DNA of 64,000 nt. Source: an uncultured bacterium (GTDB lineage: Bacteria; Cyanobacteriota; Vampirovibrionia; Gastranaerophilales; Gastranaerophilaceae). Location of the stretch: positions 1-64,000 of the forward strand of contig CABQAQ010000009.1 in NCBI GenBank assembly GCA_902462155.1, written 5' to 3'. Shown piece by piece: positions 45,197-54,946 of the stretch. The notes below the pieces were generated by a model, which saw nothing but the letters and a program-made list of their open reading frames with translations, had not been told where the DNA came from and searched no databases. Positions within the stretch are counted from its first letter, which is position 1. The number at the start of each line of letters is the position of its first letter. The position numbers were made by a program, and so were the translations under genes.

Positions 45197-47575
45197 CTAA
45201 TATGCAAGTCTTAACTGTCTTTCGTTTTCTCGTTTGATTATTGAAATGATTTCTTCTTTATGAGCTTTCAACATTTGTGCAAAATCATCTATGGACTTAT
45301 TACTGCCACCATTTATAGTTATTGTTGGATTGTAATTAACTACCGTTGAACCACTTAAAAATCCACCTCTCAAATTCGGTTTCAATCCGTATGAATTAAT
45401 ATTTAAAGCATTACTGATAGCAGTAGATATTGGTTTTGGTTTTATTGCCGTTGCAATAGTTTCAGAGATTTTAATTTTATGCAAATCTTTCAAAGGACCA
45501 GTTTTAGCAGGAGAATGTGGTAAATGGTCTCTAATAGTTTGAGTAACTTTTTTAATTGCTTCTGTTACTTTATGTACACCTGATAAAATACCTTGAGCAA
45601 TCATAACAGGGATTTTTATTCCACATTCGACAATTTTTGCAATAAATTTTGTCACTATAACTATTATGTTTGCTAATGCTCGACCGAATTTTACACCCAT
45701 ATTTTCAGCAGCTCCACCAATATCATCAACAGGTTTTATTATTGGACTTAAAGCTGTGCCTAATTGTTTGAATACTGGCATTAAAGGTTGCAAACCCTCT
45801 TTTAATCCTTGCCACATACCTTTAAAAAATGCTGTAATTGGTTTCCAATATTTATAAATTACAAGAGCAACAGCTCCGATTGCTAATGCTATCCAACCGA
45901 TTGGAGATGTTAGCAAGGTTATTGAAAATGCTCTGAATGAAACAATCGCTTTTGTTATCTTACTTGGCAAACCTAAAAAAGCTGTTTTTAATCCGTTCAA
46001 TCCTGCCATAATATTGGTTGGAATTGCTTTTATGGAAGTTACTGTCCAATCTTTTAGTGCGATTGATGATTTTGCAATATTACTTGGAAGATTTTTAAAA
46101 GTATTTACAATACCTGCTCTTAAATTATTATCGAGTCTTCTTATGTCTGCAAAAACTCCGTTTTTAATTGAGAAAGCTGAAGCTAGACCTAATTTATCAC
46201 CACTCTGTTTGATTTTATAACCGAATGTCAAATTATGAGCAGTTGTATTCAAACCCATTGATTCTAATATTCTTGCTGAATTTTGAACCAATACAGGAGA
46301 TAATTCTCTGGCTTTTGAAAGAAAATTCCCATAAAAACGGAGTAATTTACTTCCCATCAAACAAGCAATACCAAAACTTGTCGCAAGTCCGCCAAGTCCT
46401 GCGATAGAGATTGCGATAAAACTTTTCATTTGAGGAGACATTTTATCAAACATATTTAGGGATAATTGTCCAAAGTCTAATATTTTACCAAAAGCAGGTG
46501 CGAGAGCTTCACCTAATTGAATACCGATAACTTGAGACATATTTTTCATTCTTTGCATGATAGCGTGTTCGGTATTGTATTGTTTTTGATAACCTTCATC
46601 AATTAAAGAAACTCCATATCTCATAGAATTTAAAGTTTCAACGTATGTTTTATTTTGTTTTGTAGTTAAACCTAAAACTGCGTTGTACGCCATAGTTGAA
46701 CCGAATAAACTCAAAATAGCAGATTCATTTCCATCAACACAATCAGTTATAGCTTTAAATGCGTTTACCATACCACCTGATTTTTGGATTAATTCTTTAA
46801 AAGATTTAACACCAAGGGCATTAAAGACTTTCTTAGAATCGTCTGTTTCTCTGAGCATACCTGCGATTGCGGCTTTTAATTGGTGATGAGCTTGTGCTGC
46901 AGGTTGTCCTGTTGTTGTTAATGCTGCAACTGCCGCTAAATAATCATCCAATTTAATATTAGATGCCGCAACCGTTCCTACTACCGAACCAAAACCCTGA
47001 GCGATTCCTGAAATTGTTGTTTTACCATATTTAACGGTTTTAAAAATTGTGTCATATACTCGGCTTGCTTCTTCACCTTTTAAACTAAATGCATTTAATG
47101 ATGAAGTTACCAAGTTAACAGCTTCAGATGTTGAACCCAAACCTGTTAAGCCAAGTTGAGCAGAACGTTCCAAAACTTCAAATTGCATATTTGCACTAAT
47201 GCCGGCAGAACGGATATCGTAAAGGGCTGAGGTTAAACCATCAAGTGCAACAGGAGTTCTTTTTGCAATTTGTAAAACTTCTTCTTTCATAGCATCAAAA
47301 TTTTCCACATTTGTATCAATCAAAGTCGCAACATTTGTCATACCTGCACTAAAATCTCCGGCAAGTTTCAAGTTAGCAGCACCGATTGCTGTTAAGCTAC
47401 CACCAACAATAGTTGCAACTTTTCCGATACTTTCTAAATTAGATGAAAGAGATTGGATTTTATTTTGCATTTTATCAAATTCAGCATTTGAGCTATGCAC
47501 CGCATCACGAAGAACCTTTGACATTTTGTCAAAAGCAACCAAAGTTAAAGATATTTTCATCTCATTTTCTAACAT
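45197..47575 (-). CDS. phage tail tape-measure protein
   Basis: A 792-residue tape measure. An N-terminal coiled coil precedes the conserved TMP domain (TLIDTNVENFDAMKEEVLQI, YDIRSAGI, GTVAASNIKLDDYLAAVAAL). A central hydrophobic region (about 385-405 and 555-575) and a C-terminal NPTITINGGSNKSIDDF block end the protein. It appears intact. Its ATG overlaps the end of the shifted E' frame. Its length implies a tail of roughly 110-120 nm, by the usual 1.5 angstrom per residue rule. Confidence 0.92.
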   Translation of the reverse strand: MLENEMKISLTLVAFDKMSKVLRDAVHSSNAEFDKMQNKIQSLSSNLESIGKVATIVGGSLTAIGAANLKLAGDFSAGMTNVATLIDTNVENFDAMKEEVLQIAKRTPVALDGLTSALYDIRSAGISANMQFEVLERSAQLGLTGLGSTSEAVNLVTSSLNAFSLKGEEASRVYDTIFKTVKYGKTTISGIAQGFGSVVGTVAASNIKLDDYLAAVAALTTTGQPAAQAHHQLKAAIAGMLRETDDSKKVFNALGVKSFKELIQKSGGMVNAFKAITDCVDGNESAILSLFGSTMAYNAVLGLTTKQNKTYVETLNSMRYGVSLIDEGYQKQYNTEHAIMQRMKNMSQVIGIQLGEALAPAFGKILDFGQLSLNMFDKMSPQMKSFIAISIAGLGGLATSFGIACLMGSKLLRFYGNFLSKARELSPVLVQNSARILESMGLNTTAHNLTFGYKIKQSGDKLGLASAFSIKNGVFADIRRLDNNLRAGIVNTFKNLPSNIAKSSIALKDWTVTSIKAIPTNIMAGLNGLKTAFLGLPSKITKAIVSFRAFSITLLTSPIGWIALAIGAVALVIYKYWKPITAFFKGMWQGLKEGLQPLMPVFKQLGTALSPIIKPVDDIGGAAENMGVKFGRALANIIVIVTKFIAKIVECGIKIPVMIAQGILSGVHKVTEAIKKVTQTIRDHLPHSPAKTGPLKDLHKIKISETIATAIKPKPISTAISNALNINSYGLKPNLRGGFLSGSTVVNYNPTITINGGSNKSIDDFAQMLKAHKEEIISIIKRENERQLRLAY

Positions 47576-47742
47576 TGATTTTCCAATTCCTCGATTTTGC
47601 TACAGTATTTATTTGAATAATTTATTGCCTGAAAAACCCAATACTCCAAATCATCAAGTTGCATATTGCAAATATCCGAATAACTCCAACCTGTTATTTT
47701 AGATAAATGAATTATGCACTCGCTTTCAATTGCAACTTTCCC
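47569..47742 (-). CDS. tail assembly chaperone extension E' (reached by -1 frameshift)
   Basis: In the -1 frame from the slippery GGGAAAG at 47742-47736 an open frame of 55 codons after the slip (HLSKITGWSYSDICNMQLDD, DLEYWVFQAINY) runs to a stop at 47569-47571, overlapping the tape-measure ATG. It resembles GpE-type extensions. The heptamer lies in the zero-frame context G GGA AAG, the same as the lambda gpG-T site. Confidence 0.75.
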   Translation of the reverse strand, partial: GKVAIESECIIHLSKITGWSYSDICNMQLDDLEYWVFQAINYSNKYCSKIEELENQC

Positions 47743-47960
47743 CCAATAGCTTCTTGGAGTTGAATAACATCTGTAATAGGAAGTTCAAGGATATCTTCAT
47801 AAACCAAATAATTTCCATCAATTTCAGTTAGTTCAGCAATCAATGCGTATGGAATTTCATCAGAAGATTTTGCTTTCTTTTGAGCATTTAATAAATCTCT
47901 ACCTTTGCCGTATTTTATAACAGCAATTTTCCCATCTGATAATGTAATTTCTTTTGTCAT
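47712..47960 (-). CDS. tail assembly chaperone E
   Basis: An 82-residue chaperone (MTKEITLSDGKIAVIKYGKG, ending GGKLQLKASA). ATG 47960 is chosen because AAAGGAG lies just upstream; an in-frame upstream start would lack it and run into the toxin promoter. The gene includes the slippery heptamer at 47742-47736, so two products, E and E-E', are expected. Confidence 0.82.
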   Translation of the reverse strand: MTKEITLSDGKIAVIKYGKGRDLLNAQKKAKSSDEIPYALIAELTEIDGNYLVYEDILELPITDVIQLQEAIGGKLQLKASA

Positions 47961-48027
47961 TTTTCTCTCCTTTAAAATTATGTTATTTAGTCTTGAATAT
48001 TTGTCGCATATATGATACAATATTTAT

Positions 48028-48363
48028 ATGAGTCAATATAAAATATCGATGTATAAAACTGATAATGGTAAAGTTCCTTTTACTATTTGGTTAGAATCAA
48101 TCAAAGATCCAACAATGAAACGCCGAATAAGATTAAGAGTGGATAGGATGATTGATGGAAACTTCGGTGATACAAGAAATCTTGGAGATGACTTGTATGA
48201 ATTAAGACTCTTTTTCGGTCCCGGATATAGAATTTATTACACTATCGAAAATGATATTTTAGTAATATTATTCTCTGGTGGAGATAAATCTAGTCAGGAG
48301 GACGATATTAAAAAAGCCAAGTTATACTTAAATGATTACAAAGGAGGCAATAATGACAAATAA
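48028..48363 (+). CDS. RelE/HigB-family mRNA interferase-like toxin
   Basis: A 111-residue addiction-module killer protein (DNGKVPFTIWLESIKDPTMK, LYELRLFFGPGYRIYYTI, and a SGGDKSSQEDDIKKA end), the RelE-superfamily pattern. It is followed by and overlaps its HigA-type antitoxin and lies on the plus strand inside the minus-strand tail cluster. It is expected to cleave mRNA on ribosomes when free. Confidence 0.88.
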   Translation: MSQYKISMYKTDNGKVPFTIWLESIKDPTMKRRIRLRVDRMIDGNFGDTRNLGDDLYELRLFFGPGYRIYYTIENDILVILFSGGDKSSQEDDIKKAKLYLNDYKGGNNDK

Positions 48364-48682
48364 AAATCTTACTTCTTGGGATAATTATATGAATGAAACT
48401 TTGCAAGATGATTGTGAAGCTACTGCTTACCTTGAACTTGCAATAGAAGAATATCAAGAAGATGGCGATACCAAAGCCTTAATGAGAGCAATTCAAAGAG
48501 TTGCCGAAGCTAAAGGTGGTATTTCTAAATTAGCAGAAGAAACAAATTTAAACCGTCAAAATTTGTATAGAATTTTTGCTAATCAAACAAGTCCTCGTTT
48601 TGATACTCTTACTAAAATTTTAAGAGCACTTGGTTATACATTTTCACTTAAGTCATTTAACACCTCACAATCTTGTGCTTAA
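48353..48682 (+). CDS. HigA-type antitoxin
   Basis: A 109-residue antitoxin with an HTH (GGISKLAEETNLNRQNLYRI, about 58-80) as in probable addiction-module antidotes. ATG 48353 has AGGAGG just upstream and overlaps the toxin stop by 11 bases; an in-frame upstream start at 48332 is less likely. Together they look functional, unlike the decayed modules near 43.2-43.8 kb. Confidence 0.87.
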   Translation: MTNKNLTSWDNYMNETLQDDCEATAYLELAIEEYQEDGDTKALMRAIQRVAEAKGGISKLAEETNLNRQNLYRIFANQTSPRFDTLTKILRALGYTFSLKSFNTSQSCA

Positions 48683-48688
48683 ACATTT

Positions 48689-49210
48689 CTAACCGCCAAT
48701 ATTTTTCTTGAATGTTGAAAGCATATCCACAAGATTAACTTTGTAGATATTTTGAAGAACATCAATTTCAAAAATTTCAACTTTATTTACAACCAATTTG
48801 GCATAAGTAACAGACATAGTTGTTTCATATTCAGCATTTTCGTGTGGTTTAATAGTTCCCAATGGGAATTCTTTAAACGTTCCGATTAAAATTGCTGTTG
48901 CCGGAACTTCTTCAATTCTTCCGGTAGAATTATATGTTTCTAGTGAGGCTCTAACTTGAATCATTGTTGATGTAAAAGGATTCGCAGCAGCAAGCAAAAC
49001 TTCAGGGTAAAGTGCATTCCATTTAATTTTGCTTTCTAATTTATCAATTCCTGAAAAGAATTCTGCACTTCCAACCATACCGAGTGCTTTGTGTTCTGCC
49101 ATTTTGTGTTTAATTTGAGGAAGCTGAACTTCTTCTGCTCGGCCTAGCAAATTTACACCATTCATATACACATTCGCATTCGTTAATTTATTAATCTTAA
49201 TTTTGCTCAT
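48689..49210 (-). CDS. phage tail tube protein (P2 FII family)
   Basis: A 173-residue major tail tube protein (NANVYMNGVNLLGRAEEVQL, then KHKMAEHKALGMVGSAEF) matching the contractile-tail FII family. It appears intact, and its start overlaps the end of the small cysteine-rich gene by 14 bases. Confidence 0.9.
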   Translation of the reverse strand: MSKIKINKLTNANVYMNGVNLLGRAEEVQLPQIKHKMAEHKALGMVGSAEFFSGIDKLESKIKWNALYPEVLLAAANPFTSTMIQVRASLETYNSTGRIEEVPATAILIGTFKEFPLGTIKPHENAEYETTMSVTYAKLVVNKVEIFEIDVLQNIYKVNLVDMLSTFKKNIGG

Positions 49211-49394
49211 TTCGTTTTCCTTTTATATAAAGACCACATTCTCCAACACCGATAGTTGCATAATGCAGGATTACAATTTCTTGACTAAGAGCTTGAATCA
49301 AAGGACACTTCTTGCAATTTTTACAGGTATAACAAAGGTCATAATCTTCACAAGAAATAACAAAACTTCCTTTTTTATCAATATCAGCTCTCAT
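49197..49394 (-). CDS. cysteine-rich small phage protein
   Basis: A 65-residue protein starting directly after the sheath stop and overlapping the tube gene. It has seven cysteines near CEDYDLCYTCKNCKKCP and GVGECG, suggesting a zinc or iron-sulfur site. Such a gene between sheath and tube is not part of the P2 or Mu plan. Function unknown. Confidence 0.6.
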   Translation of the reverse strand: MRADIDKKGSFVISCEDYDLCYTCKNCKKCPLIQALSQEIVILHYATIGVGECGLYIKGKRNEQN

Positions 49395-50330
49395 CTATGC
49401 CCCCAGTGATTTTAGAAGTTCAATATCGATAAAACTTTCAAATGTAATTCTTTCAGCCGGAACCGGAGGCATAAATTCAATATCAAACAATATGTGTCCG
49501 TTTGCGATTTCGGTTACAGGATTTTTATCTGCATTGTATGAACACTTGCCATCAATCAATGCACCTCTGCCGATAAGGGTTCTGATAAATGAATTAACAG
49601 ATTCCGTTATAGATTCAATTAAGCCGTTGTCGATAGGATAATCAATAAACTGCAACATTGAATATTCAACAGATTCGTGAAGAATATCAGCAGTTCTTCT
49701 AATGTTTATAAAATTAGTAACATTTGTTGAAGTTGGATAAGCAGCAGACCTGTTCCCCCAAGTTTTGTAGCCTGTTCCGTAAGAATTAAATACGGTTACA
49801 ATTCCAGATTCGTTTAATGTATTAACTTCACTTGTCGGATCATTAATCATTGAAGTTAATTGTTTTTCAACTCCAACAATTCCTTTAATTTCCGTATTTG
49901 ATGGCGACCAGTGATAACCCTTATCAACATCTTTAGCAGCAATAACTCCTGCTAATCTTTGAGAATACGGTTCTAAAACATTAGAATCAGAATTTGCATC
50001 ATATACTTTTAAATGAGGATAACAAAGAACAATCCTATCAGATGAAGTATTAAAATTAATTGTTCCTTGTGGACCACGACCTTTTATTGCATCTTGAACT
50101 GTTGTTCCAACTGGAGCATCAACAATACCGATAGATCTAATTTTATCGCATATAACTTGGATTTCAGAAACAACTGCTTTATCTTCGCAATATACAGGAG
50201 CAATAATTGTTTTAGGGAAGAAACCAAATAATGAATAACAATCTTTAAATGCTTGCATTCCGGTTCTTTTGCCTGTAGAAGCATCAACACTTCCAATGAT
50301 ATCTGCTTTGGTTACATCTGATACAGACAT
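49395..50330 (-). pseudogene. contractile tail sheath protein, N-terminally truncated
   Basis: The 311 residues match the middle and C-terminal part of P2 FI-type sheaths (GKRTGMQAFKDCYSLFGFFP, YPHLKVYD, AGVIAAKDVDKGYHWSPSN, PVPAERITFESFI). P2 sheath is about 395 residues; the first 80-90 are missing. The ORF starts at ATG 50330, 18 bp from the inverted repeat at 50348-50365, and upstream is a stop in frame. Truncation by the neighbouring element is the simplest reading. Confidence 0.82.
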
Positions 50331-50345
50331 ATAAAATAATAAATC

Positions 50346-50365
50346 TCAGACATTTAGTTTAATAA
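50346..50365. repeat. candidate left terminal inverted repeat of the defence/Mu-like element
   Basis: AGACATTTAGTTTAATAA (50348-50365) matches the reverse complement of 60328-60345 in 17 of 18 positions. TCAGACATT also occurs here (50346-50354) and at 60321-60329 in direct orientation. The element would run from here to the right end near tRNA-Ser. Target-site duplications are not evident. Confidence 0.45.
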
Positions 50366-50502
50366 ATTCTTCCCTTAAAAGAGTGTAATTTAACATACAA
50401 AACAAGATGTGATTAACTATGAGATAGAGATTTTATTGTTATACAAAGCATTTCTAGTAATTATATAACATTTTAAAGTTAATAATTTTTTGATATAGTC
50501 AT
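50366..50502. other. spacer inside the left end
   Basis: Non-coding AT-rich sequence. One weak match to the right-end transposase-site motif (TTACACTCTTT on the minus strand, near 50375-50390) is present. No strong site array comparable with 60066-60284. Confidence 0.3.
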
Positions 50503-52693
50503 TTAAAGATTATTTGCATATGTATCTTCTAAACATTTAAAATGATAAGGGTCAATTTTTTGAATAAATTTAAAAGTTTCAATAATGGTATTTTTCATAG
50601 GGGTTGGATCTATAAAAAATTGTTCTATTTGACTATGAGAAGAAGTATTTGCGACTTTTAGAACAGTTGTTAATATAACATTATCAATACTATACTCTAC
50701 TCCTAATTTTGACACTCTAGAATTTACCCCATCTTTTGTTGGGCATTTATTTGCAGTAAAAATTTCTAAAAACTTGCGAAGCTTATTTCCTACTTCAATA
50801 AGATTTTCTTCTTCATTATTCTGTTCAACAAATGTTTTTAGCGAATAATATATATGGTTATATTCTGTTCTAAATTTTTTATAACAATCAGGTATACCTA
50901 TTATTTTTGCGGAATCCTCAAATCTTTTTATATAATAGCAATTTGGTTTAGGTTCTTTGTTTGCATCAACAAATAAACGGTAAAAATCATAATTATGCGT
51001 AGATAAGAATATTTGGCAGTAATCATCATGAATAATTTTATCAATTTGTGCATATATCGAAAAAATATGATTACTATCTAAACTTGATACTGGGTCATCA
51101 ATGTATAATATAATTTGATTCTTGTTTAAAATATTATCTCTATCTTCTAAGCTTGCAAGATAATGCGCAAAAGCAATGGCTGTCTTTTCTCCTTCGCTAA
51201 GGTTTGTTGCAAGTTCACTATTTCTATATAATCTAGTTAATTCATTGCCATCTGAAGTTTGTTCTAATTTTATTTCAATTTTGGTATTATTTAAAAATAG
51301 TTGTTTTAAAATTGTATTAATTTTTTCAGCACCTTCAGCTGCTGCTGATATTTTTTTTATTTAATTCATCTATTCTTTTGTATTTGCTTCGTAATCGTCC
51401 TGTTAAAATAGTTGCTGCTCTATTTGCATTATTAAATTCTTTTTCCCATAATTGATAATTTTTATCTAATAACATATCTGATACATAATGTAATATTACT
51501 TTTTCACGAATAATATTTTTTTCATTTAGAAAATTATTATTAAACTCATTGTTTGTAGTTATTAGAGTCTGTAATTTTATTAGAGTATTTTTTACAGATT
51601 CAAAATCGTAACTTGAAATAGGTTCGATTTTATGAATTCTTTCTTTTAATTTTGTTTCTATAGAATTTATAATAGTGTCAATTTTTTTATTATATTCATC
51701 TATTTTCAAATTATCAATTAGAGCTTGATATTCTTCAATAAATTTTGGAAAAAATTCATTATTCTTTGGAAAATCATTTAAATTGATTTTAGCACAATAC
51801 TTTTTTAAAGCTTCTATTTCTTGTCCGAATTGTTTATATATGTCAGAAAAATGATTGTCTAATTCTTCTTTAATTTTATTAGTTAAAATTGAACCACAGT
51901 ATAAACAAACTTCTGAATTTTTATGCAAATCAAGACCTTGTCTAACCCATTCTTCTTCGTTAGTATTTTGCAATCTTTTTAATGGTTCTGTTATAGATAT
52001 TGTTTTCTCTAATATTGCATTAATTTTATTTAAGTCTGGAATAATAATATTTGGAATATTCTTTTCAATTTTCTTATCCGCTTGAGAATTATATGTTTTT
52101 AAATTGTTAAGTAATATATCTTCCTCTAAAATATTATTTTCTAAAGTCAATGGATCTAATTCATTTATTAAATTCCTTAAATCTTTCGCATTGTAGGAAC
52201 GACCTAAATTAAGTTTTGTAGCGATATCTCTAGCCACATCAGTTTGTCTGATACTTATTTTTTCTTGATTTTCTTTATATATTTTCTGATAATCTTTTAT
52301 CAGTTTGGAAGTTTTTTCACATTCACTTTCTATTCTTTTTAATTGCTTTTTTATATCATCTGCCCCGTCTGTTAATAAAATTATATTTGTTGCATTTTGT
52401 TCTTCAAAACTCAAATTATTAATTATATATTCTTGGTTAAAAACTCGTGCCTTTATTTGATTTAAATCATTTATTCCATATGTCCCATGCTCACCGATTA
52501 ACTCAAAATCAATATTAGTATAATTTATTGGCAATTTTTTGTTATCAAAACTTGCGAATATTTTTGATAAAGTTGTTTTGCCAGAATAATTCCAACCAAA
52601 AAATAAATTGAATTTTTTAAATTCTAAATCTTGATTATAAAAATTATTAAATACTCCTAAATTATTTATTTTTATATTTTTTATCATACACAA
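50503..52693 (-). pseudogene. AAA_13/RloC-like zinc-hook ATPase, one frameshift
   Basis: Two ORFs join as one 729-residue protein if one base of an A8 run (51351-51358) is skipped. N-terminus: Walker A FGWNYSGKTTLSK (about residue 33). A long coiled coil contains CLYCGS, a possible zinc hook. After the A8 run come the signature NLSEGEK, Walker B ILYIDDPVSSLDSNH and STHNYDF, then an FRTEYNHIYYSLKTF region. This is the RloC/PrrC-like AAA_13 plan, known as anticodon nucleases linked to restriction systems. Nuclease activity is inferred. The frameshift may be mutation or slippage. Confidence 0.72.
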
Positions 52694-52800
52694 TCCTTTA
52701 ATGATATTATAACTAAAACATACAAGTTAGTTTTAGTTTATAGATATTTTACAAATTGCACTTCTGTCATATTTATTGTAATATTAGGTAGGGAATACCA

Positions 52801-53889
52801 ATGAAAAAGAAGACTTCAGATAATAAGAAAATATGTGGAATTTCTCTTTTTTCAAGTGCTGGAATTGGAGAGTTATATTTTGACGATATTAATATTGATA
52901 TTGTGGTTGCAAATGAGTTAATTCCTAAAAGAGCTAAATTATACAAACATGCTCATCCAAATGCAAATATTATTATTGGGGATATATGTGATGAAAAAGT
53001 ATTTAAAAGCATAGTCCATACTGCAAAAAAATATGATATAGAATTTATGCTAATTTCTCCACCATGTCAAGGATTTAGTGTTGCAGGGAAAAATCGCTCG
53101 CAAGAAAGCATAGAAGTTGATAATCGCAATTATTTAATTTTACAAGCAATCAAAATCATTAAAGAATTTAAACCAAGTTATATACTTATAGAAAATGTTC
53201 CAACATTTTTAACAGCAAAATTATTAATTGATAATGAATATTATTCACTAAAAAACTTATTAAACAAAGAGTTGGGTGATTTATACAATATTGATGCTAA
53301 GGTGTTAGATGCTGCTGATTATGGTGTCCCGCAACACAGAAAAAGAGCCATTACAAAGCTTTATAAAAAGAATTTAAAATGGAATTGGCCGCAAAAACAA
53401 AATAAAATGGTATCAGTAAAAGATGCCATAGGAACACTTCCAAGTCTTGAGTCTGGACAAAAATCAAATATAAAATGGCATTTCGCAAGAAAACATGCCG
53501 ATTCACATGTAGAATGGTTGCAACATACGCCTACGGGGAAATCTGCATTTGATAATAAGGAATTTTATCCTAAAAAACCGGATGGAACTCCAATAAAAGG
53601 ATACAATTCTTCTTATAGAAGAATTCGTTGGGATGAACCTGCCCCAACTATAACAATGAGAAATGATGCTATTAGTTCACAAAGAAATGTTCACCCTGGA
53701 AGATTAAAACCTGATGGCACATATTCTGATGCAAGAGTTCTAACACCACTTGAACTCATGATAATAAATTCTATGCCAACAAATTGGAATATTCCCGATG
53801 ATACCCCTGAGATATTAGTTAGACAATGCATTGGTGAGTCAATACCACCTCTTTTGCTTAAACAAATTGCAGGTATGATAAATGGATAA
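52801..53889 (+). CDS. DNA cytosine-5 methyltransferase 1
   Basis: A 362-residue m5C methyltransferase. Motif I is SLFSSAGIGEL, the catalytic cysteine is in SPPCQGFSVAG (about residue 88), ENVP is motif VI, and the C-terminal PTITMRND and GESIPPLL close the fold. It is 40% or so similar by eye to its neighbour. It starts the operon of two methyltransferases and a nuclease, overlapping the next gene by eight bases, and is divergent from the RloC-like gene. Confidence 0.93.
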   Translation: MKKKTSDNKKICGISLFSSAGIGELYFDDINIDIVVANELIPKRAKLYKHAHPNANIIIGDICDEKVFKSIVHTAKKYDIEFMLISPPCQGFSVAGKNRSQESIEVDNRNYLILQAIKIIKEFKPSYILIENVPTFLTAKLLIDNEYYSLKNLLNKELGDLYNIDAKVLDAADYGVPQHRKRAITKLYKKNLKWNWPQKQNKMVSVKDAIGTLPSLESGQKSNIKWHFARKHADSHVEWLQHTPTGKSAFDNKEFYPKKPDGTPIKGYNSSYRRIRWDEPAPTITMRNDAISSQRNVHPGRLKPDGTYSDARVLTPLELMIINSMPTNWNIPDDTPEILVRQCIGESIPPLLLKQIAGMING

Positions 53890-54946
53890 AATTAAAGGAA
53901 TATCATTATGTTCAAGTGCGGGAATTGGGGAATTACTTTTAGATAAAAGTAATGTGGATATTATTTGTGCAAATGAACTAATAGAAAAAAGAGCTGACTG
54001 TTACAAGTATCTTCATAAAAAAACTAAAATGATATCGGGGAGTATTCAAGATTTTGAAATAAAAAAACAAATAATAGATATAACAAAAAAAAATAATGTA
54101 AAATTTCTTCTTGCGACTCCGCCATGTCAAGGGGTAAGCACTTTAGGAAAAAATAAGAAACAACAACAATTTGAAAAAGATAAAAGGAATTTTTTAATCT
54201 TTGATATTATTGACATAATTGATTCTGCTGATTTTGACTATATATTAATAGAAAATGTCCCACGCTTTTTAGAAATGAAATTTCCATATAACAATCAATT
54301 TCTTACTTTAAACGAAATTTTAGAAGATAAATATAACAATAATTATATTATTGAAGCACAAGTATTAAATGCAAAAGATTATGGAATTTCACAAAGTAGA
54401 CCAAGAGCAATAATTAAAATGTATAAAAAAGGTCTAAAATGGAAAAATCCTAAAAAACAAAAAGAAATACCACTAAAAGATGTTATTGGATATTTGCCAA
54501 GTTTAGAATCAGGAGAAACATCTAACATAAAATGGCATAATGCAAAAATTCAAAATAGCAGGGCTGTTGAGGCATTAATGCATACCCCGACAGGTAAATC
54601 TGCTCTTACAAATGAAGTTTATTATCCGAAAAAAGAAAATGGAGAAAGAATAAAAGGGTTTCATAATACTTTTAAAAGAATGAATTGGAATGAACCAGCA
54701 CCGGCACGAACAACATTTTGTGGAAGTATGAGTTCTCATAACAATGTACATCCAGGAAGATTAAAGTCTAACGGAACATATTCGGATGCAAGAGTTTTAA
54801 CATTATTAGAAACCTTTATTGTCCATTCAGTACCAAAAGATATAGATTTTCCAAAAGATGCAACTGATGCATTTATAAGAACAATGATTGGAGAATCAGT
54901 TCCTCCATTGTTATTATATAAAATTATATCAGGAATAGGAGGTTAA
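53882..54946 (+). CDS. DNA cytosine-5 methyltransferase 2
   Basis: A 354-residue m5C methyltransferase paralogous to the preceding one. Motif I SLCSSAGIGELLL, catalytic TPPCQGVSTLG (about residue 81), ENVPRFLEM, and the C-terminal GESVPPLLLY are present. Two m5C enzymes with separate target-recognition regions suggest methylation of the two strands of an asymmetric site. The nuclease gene begins right at its stop. Confidence 0.93.
   Translation: MDKIKGISLCSSAGIGELLLDKSNVDIICANELIEKRADCYKYLHKKTKMISGSIQDFEIKKQIIDITKKNNVKFLLATPPCQGVSTLGKNKKQQQFEKDKRNFLIFDIIDIIDSADFDYILIENVPRFLEMKFPYNNQFLTLNEILEDKYNNNYIIEAQVLNAKDYGISQSRPRAIIKMYKKGLKWKNPKKQKEIPLKDVIGYLPSLESGETSNIKWHNAKIQNSRAVEALMHTPTGKSALTNEVYYPKKENGERIKGFHNTFKRMNWNEPAPARTTFCGSMSSHNNVHPGRLKSNGTYSDARVLTLLETFIVHSVPKDIDFPKDATDAFIRTMIGESVPPLLLYKIISGIGG

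Noticed and set aside
52751..52768. TTGCACTT match to the right-end motif before methyltransferase 1
   Set aside because: A single eight-base match without the flanking consensus or neighbouring copies; likely chance.
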